Assembly (NCBI GenBank): GCA_035711465.1
Contig: DASTCC010000533.1
Location: forward strand, 1-16,297
Direction of reading: 5' to 3'
DNA: 16,297 nucleotides
From: DASTCC01 sp035711465
GTDB taxonomy: Bacteria; Acidobacteriota; Vicinamibacteria; Vicinamibacterales; SCN-69-37
Position 1 is the stretch's first letter. Every line of letters begins with the position of its first letter. The position numbers were made by a program, and so were the translations under genes. The notes beneath the pieces were generated by a model. It did not search any database and had not been told where the DNA came from. It worked only from the letters and a program-made list of their open reading frames with translations. This document shows, one piece after another, positions 1-7,013 of this stretch.

Positions 1-274
1 CGTCGACCGGACCGCAGTAGTCGGAGTCGACGACGCCGACGCCGTTGGCGACGACGAGCCCGCGCTTCAGCGGCGTGCTGCTGCGCGCGAAGATGCCGAG
101 GAGATGGCCGGGCGGCACTTCGATCACCAGCCCGGTCGGGACGAGCGCGATCCGTCCCGGCGCGATGGCGACGTCGGCGCTGGCGGCGAGATCGAAGCCG
201 GCCGCGCCGGCCGTCTGGTACGACGGCAGCGGCACGGCGGGATCGAGACGATGGATCCGGACCGGCCGGCTCAG
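1..274 (-). CDS. dut: dUTP diphosphatase (dUTPase), 3' end beyond the window
   Basis: Hydrolyses dUTP to dUMP and pyrophosphate, keeping uracil out of DNA and feeding dTMP synthesis; cytosolic homotrimer. The 91 residues visible contain the trimeric dUTPase motifs in order: AGAAGFDLAA (residues 22-31, motif 1), an ARSST loop (63-67, motif 2, normally a variant of GRSSLA) and GVVDSDYCGP (80-89, motif 3, with the presumed catalytic Asp at 83). The rest of the protein, including motifs 4 and 5, lies left of base 1. No in-frame ATG, GTG or TTG is present near the expected N-terminus. The best start is CTG at 274-272, preceded nine bases upstream by GGAGG, and it overlaps the TGA of the S9 peptidase gene, which suggests translational coupling. 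The family call is firm; the start is inferred. Confidence 0.88.
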   Translation of the reverse strand, partial: MSRPVRIHRLDPAVPLPSYQTAGAAGFDLAASADVAIAPGRIALVPTGLVIEVPPGHLLGIFARSSTPLKRGLVVANGVGVVDSDYCGPVD

Positions 275-3234
275 TGCTTTCCGCCTCCGGACGGCGATGG
301 CGTCGTCGCCCGCTTGAACATACCGCTGACGTCGCGCGTGCCGCGATCGAGATACGGGACGCCCTTGTCCATCCACGCCGGCCGCGGCTTGCCGAGCAGG
401 TAGTGATCGAAGAATTCGTCCATGTGGACGGTCCAGTGCTTCATGTTGTCGCGGTTGCTGAGGCCGTGGCGTTCGCCGTTGTAGGTGAACATGTAGGCCT
501 CCTTGCCGAGCCGGCGCATCGCGGTGTTGAACTCGATGCCCTGGTACCACGGCACGGCGTCGTCGGCGTCGTTGTGAATGGTGAGGTAGGGCGTGTTGAT
601 GCGCTCGATCCAGAACAGCGGCGAGTTCTCGATGAACTGCAGCGGCGCGTCCCACGGGCTGGCGCCGATGCGGCTCTGCGTCTTCTCGTACTGGAACTGA
701 CGCACCATGCCCGTCCCCCAGCGGATCCCGCCGTAGGCGCTGGTCATGTTGGTGACCGACGCGCCCGCCTCGACCGCGGCGAACATGTTGGTCTGCGTGA
801 TCATGTAGGTGATCTGATAGCCGCCCCACGAGTGGCCCTGGATGCCGATGCGCTTCGGATCGATGTAGCCCTGGGCCATCACCGTCTGGATCGCGGGAAT
901 CACGCACTTCATCGCGCTCGGACCCGGGTAGCCGGTCTCGTAGACGATGTCCGGCTGCAGCACGACGTAGCCGTTGCTGACGTAGCGCGACAGGTTGACG
1001 CTGGTGCCGACGTTGGGCGCGCGGTAGCTGTGCAGGCCCTGCGACAGCTGCTCGTAGATGTAGACCATCATCGGATACTTCTTCGTCGGATCGAAGTTCT
1101 CCGGCTTGATCAGCATCGCCTTCAGCTCTTTGCCGTCGCTGTTGATGTAGGTGATGTTCTCGGCCTTGCCCCAGACGAACTCGGACTGCTGCGGATTGGC
1201 GTTCGACACCTTCTTCGGCGCGGCGAAGCTGGTGTCGCTCAGCCAGAGATCGGGGAACTCGTCGAAGCGCTGCTGGGTGAAGACGACGGTGCTGGCGTTC
1301 TTCGCCTTGATCGGCGCGCCCATCGCCTTGTCCATCATGATGATTTTCTCGGGCGTCGATCCGGCCGCGTAGTTCACGCGGTAGTAGCCGGTTGCCTTGG
1401 TGTCGTCGTTGGTCGTCGCCAGCAGCAGCGGCGCCGACGTCGGGATCGCCCGCTGCTCGGGGTTGAGCGTCCGATAGCGGAAGACGAGATGCTGCTTGCG
1501 GCCGTCGCCGTTCGTGATCATGCGTGGCGGCTCGCGCCCCTCGGCCTTGAGCTCCCAGATGTCGTACTGGTCGTAGAGGAGGACGCTCCTGTCGCCCTCG
1601 GTCCACCCCGCCGATCCGTACGAGCCCGGAAGATCCGGCGTGTCGTGGCTTTCGTCGAAGAACTTCACCGGCAGCGCCGCGGTGAGATTGGTGCGGGTGC
1701 CGTCCGCGATCCGGTAGGTGAACCAGTCGGCTTCCTTCTCATCGAAGTAGAGGACGTAGTGGCCGCTGGGCGAGAGCGACACCGGCCCGTTGAAGTGCTC
1801 GAGCAGCTTGCGGCGCTGTCCGTTCTTCAGATCGACGAGATAGGTGTCGTTGTACGACGTGTCCCAGGAGATCTCCTGCTGGTACGGCAGATCGTTGGTG
1901 CCGAGCGCGCGGTTGGGATCGTTGCCGGGATTGACGTTCGGCAGGTCGCGCGTCGCCAGCTGCACGTAGCGCTTCTCGGGAAGGTGCACGACCGCGCGGT
2001 AGTTGCGGTTGCGCTCCTGGGTCGCGCGGACCTGCTGCATCGGCTGAATCATCGGGTCGCGCGAGCTCCAGATGTCGACGCGGAGCGGCGCTTTGGCGCC
2101 TTCGGCAGCCGGCGCCGGCGGCGGCAGCGCGACGCCGAGATAGAGCTGCTTGCCGTCCTCGGAGAATCGCGGCGTGAAGTTGTCGCTCACCACCATGCCT
2201 TCGGCGATGCCGCGCGTCGACGCCGAGACGAGCTCGGTGGCTTCGCCCGCATCGCTCGTTCTCCAGTAATAAAGGCGGTACGGCGCCACCGGCTTCTCGT
2301 ACTCCGGCTGATCGCTCAGGAACGCCACTTGCTGTCCCGCCTCGTCGAACGCCAGGCCCTTGTAGTGGCCGCGCCCGCCCTTCAGCGTCCGCGTCGTGCC
2401 GTCGCTCATGCGACGCGCGAAGGCGCCGTCCTTCGCGGCGTCGGTCGACGAGGTCGCGTAGGCGAGCCAGGTGCCGGTCTTGTCCCACGCGTACTCGACG
2501 ACGTCAGCGATCGTGGTGTCCTGACCGGTCGCGAGATTGCGGACGATCAGGTCGTTGCCCGGATCCTTGCGCTTCTCGCCGGAGGCGCCCGTTTGCGTAC
2601 CTTCAGCCGCCGGTTCGCCGCCGCCCTGGCGTCCGCCGCCGCCGGCGCGACCGCCGCCACGTCCACCGCGACCGCCGCGGCCGCCGCCGCCGGCGCGGCC
2701 CTTGTGCATTGCCACCCACGTCGACGCATTCTCCGGCAGTCTGAAGTTGCTGATCTGCTCGACCGTCGTCACCGTGCCGCCGGGCAGCGCCATGATGCCG
2801 ACCGAATTGCGAGCCACCGCGTTGCCAGCGCCAGTGCCGGCGCCGCCACGGCCGCCGCGGCCCGTCGCGCCACCAGCCTCGTTCTCATCGTCGTCGTTGG
2901 CGTCCGCCTTCGGCGGCACGATCGTGAAGATCACGAACTTGCCGTCGGGCGTGAACGTCGGCGACGTGCCGCGCGGATGCTTGAGCTCCTGGCCGCTTTG
3001 CACGTTGCGGACGATGAGCTCGCCATCCTCGCCCTGCGACGTCAACGCATACGCCAGCCAGGCGCCGTCATCGGATAGCCGCGTGCCCTGGATCGATCGC
3101 CAGTAGTCGTAAGCGTCGTAGGTCAATGGCCGCTTGGTCGGCGCCTGCGCATCGACGGGCCAGACGACCCAGGCGCAGAGGGCGAAAGCACACATCGCGA
3201 GCGCGGCAGCGCGGCGGCGAAGTCCAGCAGACAT
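271..3234 (-). CDS. Exported S9 family (prolyl oligopeptidase / acylaminoacyl-peptidase type) serine peptidase
   Basis: Predicted secreted serine peptidase of 987 residues that cleaves peptides or oligopeptides outside the cytoplasm. Residues 1-30 form a signal peptide (Arg-rich start, hydrophobic core ending near VDAQA). The middle is a beta-propeller-like region, and the C-terminal alpha/beta hydrolase domain carries the triad: Ser802 in GHSWGGY, Asp891 in HNDADDAVP and His923 in GERHGLS. The reading frame stays open to 3369, but the extra stretch only translates the repeat-rich spacer. ATG at 3234 has AAGGAG six bases upstream and starts the signal peptide, so it was chosen. Two glycine/arginine-rich inserts (about residues 121-138 and 178-206) interrupt the N-terminal half and look like linkers. 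The dut gene follows with a four-base overlap. Family known; substrate unknown. Confidence 0.93.
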   Translation of the reverse strand: MSAGLRRRAAALAMCAFALCAWVVWPVDAQAPTKRPLTYDAYDYWRSIQGTRLSDDGAWLAYALTSQGEDGELIVRNVQSGQELKHPRGTSPTFTPDGKFVIFTIVPPKADANDDDENEAGGATGRGGRGGAGTGAGNAVARNSVGIMALPGGTVTTVEQISNFRLPENASTWVAMHKGRAGGGGRGGRGGRGGGRAGGGGRQGGGEPAAEGTQTGASGEKRKDPGNDLIVRNLATGQDTTIADVVEYAWDKTGTWLAYATSSTDAAKDGAFARRMSDGTTRTLKGGRGHYKGLAFDEAGQQVAFLSDQPEYEKPVAPYRLYYWRTSDAGEATELVSASTRGIAEGMVVSDNFTPRFSEDGKQLYLGVALPPPAPAAEGAKAPLRVDIWSSRDPMIQPMQQVRATQERNRNYRAVVHLPEKRYVQLATRDLPNVNPGNDPNRALGTNDLPYQQEISWDTSYNDTYLVDLKNGQRRKLLEHFNGPVSLSPSGHYVLYFDEKEADWFTYRIADGTRTNLTAALPVKFFDESHDTPDLPGSYGSAGWTEGDRSVLLYDQYDIWELKAEGREPPRMITNGDGRKQHLVFRYRTLNPEQRAIPTSAPLLLATTNDDTKATGYYRVNYAAGSTPEKIIMMDKAMGAPIKAKNASTVVFTQQRFDEFPDLWLSDTSFAAPKKVSNANPQQSEFVWGKAENITYINSDGKELKAMLIKPENFDPTKKYPMMVYIYEQLSQGLHSYRAPNVGTSVNLSRYVSNGYVVLQPDIVYETGYPGPSAMKCVIPAIQTVMAQGYIDPKRIGIQGHSWGGYQITYMITQTNMFAAVEAGASVTNMTSAYGGIRWGTGMVRQFQYEKTQSRIGASPWDAPLQFIENSPLFWIERINTPYLTIHNDADDAVPWYQGIEFNTAMRRLGKEAYMFTYNGERHGLSNRDNMKHWTVHMDEFFDHYLLGKPRPAWMDKGVPYLDRGTRDVSGMFKRATTPSPSGGGKH

Positions 3235-3245
3235 GGCGGCTCCTT

Positions 3246-3384
3246 GAATCGGCAATCGGCTAGTCGGGCGATCGGGGAATCGCTGATCGTGGAATCGTCG
3301 GGTCGAGGAACCGGGAACGGCCGACCGGTTGATTGACGATTCCCTGATCCGCGACTTCCCGACTGCCAATCTCCCGATTACCAG
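3246..3384. repeat. Long imperfect inverted repeat made of short GGGAATCG-like units
   Basis: This divergent spacer (3235-3433) between the S9 and P1 peptidase genes is filled with variants of GATCGGGAATCG spaced every 8-9 bases. The left half (3246-3299) and the right half (3335-3384) are in opposite orientation. The best-matching segments are 3285-3299 and 3335-3349, where 13 of 15 bases can pair. An inner pair AACCGG/CCGGTT (3309-3314 and 3325-3330) would form the tip of the same hairpin. It could be a mobile repeat remnant, a DNA cruciform or an RNA stem; nothing coding was recognised. Confidence 0.7.
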
Positions 3385-3397
3385 ATGAAATCGCGCC

Positions 3398-3403
3398 TAT
3401 TAT
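3398..3403 (+). promoter_or_regulatory. Possible -10 element for the P1 peptidase gene
   Basis: TATTAT is the only AT-rich hexamer in this spacer and sits 30 bases before the chosen ATG, leaving room for a short leader with the AAGGAG ribosome site at 3422-3427. No convincing -35 hexamer lies at the right distance, so this is a weak call. Confidence 0.3.
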
Positions 3404-3433
3404 GCCACTCAGCAGGTGGTCAAGGAGCTTTCG

Positions 3434-4552
3434 ATGCAACTAGGCGGAGCGGTCATGGGCGCGGCGTTGATTGCGGCGGCGACGCTGACGGCGACGCAGG
3501 AACGGCCGCGATCGCGTGATCTCGGCATTGCCCCCGGACCGGGCCAGCCCGGGCAATTCAACGCGATCACCGACGTGCCGGGCGTGAAGGTGGGCCATAC
3601 GACGCTCGTCGAAGGCGATCGCGTCCGCACCGGCGTCACCGCGATCGTCCCGCACGGCGGCAACCTCTTTCGGGAGAAGGTGCCGGGCGCGGTGTTCGTC
3701 GGCAACGCTTTCGGCAAGCTCGCCGGATCGACGCAGGTGGAGGAGCTCGGCACGATCGAGACGCCGATCGTGCTCACGAACACGCTGTCGGTCGGCGCGG
3801 CGCTCGACGGGCTCGTGCGCTGGACGATCGCGCAGCCGGGCAACGAGAACGTCCGGTCGGTCAACGGCCTGGTCGGCGAGACCAACGATGGCTCGCTCAA
3901 CGACATCCGCGGTCTGCACGTCACCGCGGATCACGTCCGCCGCGCTATCGAGAGCGCCGCTGGCGGCGCGGTCGGCGAGGGCGCGGTTGGCGCCGGCACC
4001 GGCACAATCGCGTTCGGCTGGAAGGGCGGCATCGGCACGTCCTCGCGCATCGCGACGCAAGGGGCGGCGACGTGGACGGTCGGCGTGCTCGTGCAGACGA
4101 ATTATGGCGGCCGGCTCACGATCGACGGTGTCCCGGTCTGGAAAGAGATCTCGACGGGTACGACAGGTACGACGGGTACGGCCGATGGGTCCTGCATGAT
4201 CGTCGTCGCCACCGATGCGCCGCTCGATGCGCGGGATCTGAAGCGGCTCGCGGCGCGCGCGATCTATGCGCTGGCGCGGACGGGATCGACCTACTCCAAC
4301 GGCAGCGGCGATTTCGCGATCGCCTTCTCCACCGATCCGACGCTGCGCGTCGTCAACACGAATGGTCCGCAGCCGCGTACGGTGCTGCCGACCGATTCGG
4401 TGTCGGGACTGTTCGCTGCCGTGCTCGACGCGACCGAAGAGGCGGTCTACAACTCGCTGCTGCGGGCGACGGACACGACCGGCAACGGGCGCACGGTGCG
4501 CGCGTTGCCGATCGAGCCGCTCAGGGCCGCGCTCAAGAAATACGGCCGATAG
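3434..4552 (+). CDS. Exported P1 family (DmpA-type, S58) self-processing aminopeptidase
   Basis: Predicted N-terminal-nucleophile aminopeptidase of 372 residues, related to the L-aminopeptidase/D-esterase DmpA. These enzymes cut their own chain and release N-terminal residues from small peptides. Residues 1-21 look like a signal peptide. The sequence continues with the family opening ITDVPGVKVGHTT and IVPHGGN. The self-cleavage site is visible as ADGSCMIVVATDAP, with cleavage expected between Gly252 and Ser253, which makes Ser253 the nucleophile. Immediately before it lies a GTTGTTGTA linker coded by a 9-base tandem repeat. ATG at 3434 follows AAGGAG and was preferred over GTG at 3416, which precedes that ribosome site. 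The gene diverges from the S9 peptidase and ends eight bases from the permease stop. Exact specificity (L, D or beta-peptides) cannot be read from sequence. Confidence 0.92.
   Translation: MQLGGAVMGAALIAAATLTATQERPRSRDLGIAPGPGQPGQFNAITDVPGVKVGHTTLVEGDRVRTGVTAIVPHGGNLFREKVPGAVFVGNAFGKLAGSTQVEELGTIETPIVLTNTLSVGAALDGLVRWTIAQPGNENVRSVNGLVGETNDGSLNDIRGLHVTADHVRRAIESAAGGAVGEGAVGAGTGTIAFGWKGGIGTSSRIATQGAATWTVGVLVQTNYGGRLTIDGVPVWKEISTGTTGTTGTADGSCMIVVATDAPLDARDLKRLAARAIYALARTGSTYSNGSGDFAIAFSTDPTLRVVNTNGPQPRTVLPTDSVSGLFAAVLDATEEAVYNSLLRATDTTGNGRTVRALPIEPLRAALKKYGR
4157..4183 (+). repeat. Three-copy 9-base tandem repeat in the P1 peptidase gene
   Basis: Units GGTACGACA, GGTACGACG and GGTACGGCC are in frame and code for Gly-Thr-Thr, Gly-Thr-Thr and Gly-Thr-Ala (residues 242-250), one residue before the Asp-Gly-Ser self-cleavage motif. 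The repeat resembles the units in the inverted arms at 13534-13582 and 14111-14157. Confidence 0.85.
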
Positions 4553-4560
4553 TCTGCGCA

Positions 4561-7008
4561 CTACTCGGCGCGCAGCGTCATCATGGGATCGACGCAAGCC
4601 GAGAGGCGCGCCGGGATCAACGTGCCGATTAAGGTCGTGACCAGGACGACGAGAATCGCGACGGCCCACACACGACTGTCGTACGGCGTCAGCTGATACA
4701 GATACGTCTCGAGCGCGCGCAGGCCCCACGCCGCCAGCGCCAGACCGGCGGCGATGCCGATCGACACGCCCGCGATCTGTTCCCGCGCCAACAGTCCGAC
4801 GACATGGCTTGGCGTGGCGCCGAGCGCGACGCGTACGCCGATCTCCCTCGTTCGGCTCACGGTCGACATCGCTACGAAGCCCAAAACGCCGACGCCGAGA
4901 ATCACGAGGGCCGCTGCAGCGAGGCTGCCGAACAGCCACGACTGCAAACGTCGCTCGCGGATGGAGTCGGCTATCAGTGCCGTCAACGCGCCGGATCGAC
5001 TGATCCTGACGGTTGGCGCCGCACGACGCAGTACCTCAATCGCGTCTTTTCGGGCACGGTCAGCATCCGGCCCCCGCACGATCAGCGTCTGCTGGCCATC
5101 GCCCTGGGCGAAAGAAGCCGGTTGGTAGACGGTCGCGACGCGTCCGTGCAGATCCCACGCGTAATAGCGCGCTTCGGCGGTGACGCCGATGACGGTCGAC
5201 TGTCGACTGAAGCCCCTTAACGTTTGTCCCACCGCTCGGGCGTTCGGCCACCAACCGCGCGCCGCGACTTCGTCGATCACGGCGACGTCCGCTCGCGACG
5301 CAATCTCCTCGTCGGTGAACCAGCGCCCCTCGAGGAGGCGGGGCGCGAGCACCTCGCGGAAGCCCGACGTGACTTCCTGTCCGCCGGCAAAGAATCGGGC
5401 ACCCGACGACGCCGGTCCTTGGACAGAAGCCGAACGCACGTTTCGAGTGAAGAGCGGACTGCTGGTCATGGCAGCATGGTCGACCGACGGTAGCGAACGA
5501 ATCTGAACCAGAAGCGCCTCGGCCAACGCCTTTCTAGCCGACATCTGGCCAGAACGATCGGCGGATTCAGGCAGCAGCCGGATGTCCGCCGCCGCCACAT
5601 GATCGAGATCGATCCCGATGTCAGATCGTTCAACCGTGATGAGCGACGTTACGAACAGCGTCCCGCCGATCGCCAGCACGAGACTGCCGGCAATTTGGAG
5701 CGCGAGGACGACGGTCCGCGTCGCGCGCCGGCCAGGCGGTGCTGGCGCCAGCGCCGGTCCTGCAATATGTGCCTGTCGTGCGGCCCGCCACGCCGGTACC
5801 ACCGCCGTCGCGAGTGCCGCGCAGATCGTCATCAAGAGTGCGAACGCCACCACTCGCCCCTCGAGCGCGGGCAGCGAGAAGAATTGGAGATCCACGGGCA
5901 GCAGTTGCGTCGCAAGCGCGATGAGTTGCGGCGTCGCCGCCAGTCCGAGAACAGCACCCGCGCTCACGAGAACGGTCGACTCGATCACGACCAGGCGCAC
6001 CAGATCGGTGGCGCGTGCGCCCATCGCACGTCTGACAGACAGGTCTCGCCTGCGGTTGAACCCGCGCGCGATCATCAGGCCCGACACGTTGACGGATGCC
6101 ACGGTCACGAGCAACACGGCCGTCAGCAGAATGCCGAGGAAGAGCGAGCGCACACGGCGCGCGACATGCTCGACAACTGGGACAAATCGAGTCGTGCTGA
6201 ATGGGCCGGCTCGCGTGACCATCTCGGCAGTGGCCGCCGGCGGAACTCGCGGCGTCGGGAAAGCCGGCATCAGGCCGCGGACGACGCTATTCAGTCGCGC
6301 CTCGACATCGCCGACCTGTGTTCCACCGGGCAGCCGCGCCAGCACGGTGCCGAGCGATCGGCGCTGAAAGTTCTGCTGCTCTGCCGGAGTCTGCACGAAC
6401 GGCGCTATGAGCGACACGTCGCCTGATGCCGGGAAGACGAAGCCCGCGGGCATTACGCCGACCACTTCGATCGTCGTGCCGGCGACGGGATCGACCATCA
6501 GACGCCGCCCGACGGCATCGGCAGCGGCGCCGAGGGCAGACTGCCAGAACCCGTGAGTGACGACAACCGGCGTGTTCTTCACCGCCGCGTCGAACGCGGC
6601 GTCCGGGAAACGTCCGCTCGCCGGTTGAACCCCGAGCGTGTCGAAAAACGACGGCAGCACCCTCGCGATCGTCATCGCCAGGTCGAGACCAGTGTCCGTG
6701 CCGACCAGAATCGGCTGACTGATGAACGCCGTGAAGCGGATATCGGGCAGCGCTCGCGACCACTCGGCGACGTCACGCGCGCTCACGCGCTCGCCTGCCG
6801 CGATCCGTGCGACCCGTTCGAACCCTGGATCGACGACGAACAGCCGCGCGGCGTCAGGATATGGGAGCGGCCTGTAGAGCCCCGAGTCCACCACCGCAAA
6901 CACGGTGGTCGTCAACGCGAGACTCAGCGCGATGACGGCAACCACCGATCCGGCGTACACGGGCGACCGCCGAAGACCGCAAACGACAGTTCTGATCTCG
7001 GCTGACAT
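4561..7008 (-). CDS. ABC-type FtsX/MacB-like permease, acidobacterial duplicated orphan permease (ADOP) type
   Basis: Inner-membrane permease of 815 residues with the duplicated layout of the ADOP family. It has an N-terminal membrane segment (about 19-40) followed by the typical VFAVVDSGLYRPLPYPDAAR. A MacB-like periplasmic domain comes next, then a first FtsX domain (three segments from about 285, with the cytoplasmic RRDLSVRRAMGA loop). A single segment then opens the second half, ahead of a second periplasmic domain. A second FtsX domain starts near 690, with the loop REIGVRVALGATP, and the protein ends in DPMMTLRAE. No ATPase gene is in the window, as expected for an 'orphan' permease. 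The frame is open upstream to 7821, but that part is a shadow of the carboxypeptidase. ATG at 7008 lies five bases after the upstream stop; GTG at 7017, overlapping that stop, is an alternative. The transported substrate is unknown. Confidence 0.9.
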   Translation of the reverse strand: MSAEIRTVVCGLRRSPVYAGSVVAVIALSLALTTTVFAVVDSGLYRPLPYPDAARLFVVDPGFERVARIAAGERVSARDVAEWSRALPDIRFTAFISQPILVGTDTGLDLAMTIARVLPSFFDTLGVQPASGRFPDAAFDAAVKNTPVVVTHGFWQSALGAAADAVGRRLMVDPVAGTTIEVVGVMPAGFVFPASGDVSLIAPFVQTPAEQQNFQRRSLGTVLARLPGGTQVGDVEARLNSVVRGLMPAFPTPRVPPAATAEMVTRAGPFSTTRFVPVVEHVARRVRSLFLGILLTAVLLVTVASVNVSGLMIARGFNRRRDLSVRRAMGARATDLVRLVVIESTVLVSAGAVLGLAATPQLIALATQLLPVDLQFFSLPALEGRVVAFALLMTICAALATAVVPAWRAARQAHIAGPALAPAPPGRRATRTVVLALQIAGSLVLAIGGTLFVTSLITVERSDIGIDLDHVAAADIRLLPESADRSGQMSARKALAEALLVQIRSLPSVDHAAMTSSPLFTRNVRSASVQGPASSGARFFAGGQEVTSGFREVLAPRLLEGRWFTDEEIASRADVAVIDEVAARGWWPNARAVGQTLRGFSRQSTVIGVTAEARYYAWDLHGRVATVYQPASFAQGDGQQTLIVRGPDADRARKDAIEVLRRAAPTVRISRSGALTALIADSIRERRLQSWLFGSLAAAALVILGVGVLGFVAMSTVSRTREIGVRVALGATPSHVVGLLAREQIAGVSIGIAAGLALAAWGLRALETYLYQLTPYDSRVWAVAILVVLVTTLIGTLIPARLSACVDPMMTLRAE

Positions 7009-7013
7009 CCCGC

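Noticed and set aside
274..3078. 934-residue open frame on the plus strand opposite the S9 peptidase
   Set aside because: It is composed mostly of Arg, Ala, Val and Leu without family motifs, as expected for the antisense of a high-GC gene; the minus strand has a complete catalytic triad and signal peptide.
3235..3369. N-terminal extension of the S9 peptidase by 45 residues
   Set aside because: The extension translates the inverted repeat, and the internal ATG at 3234 has a good ribosome site and begins a signal peptide.
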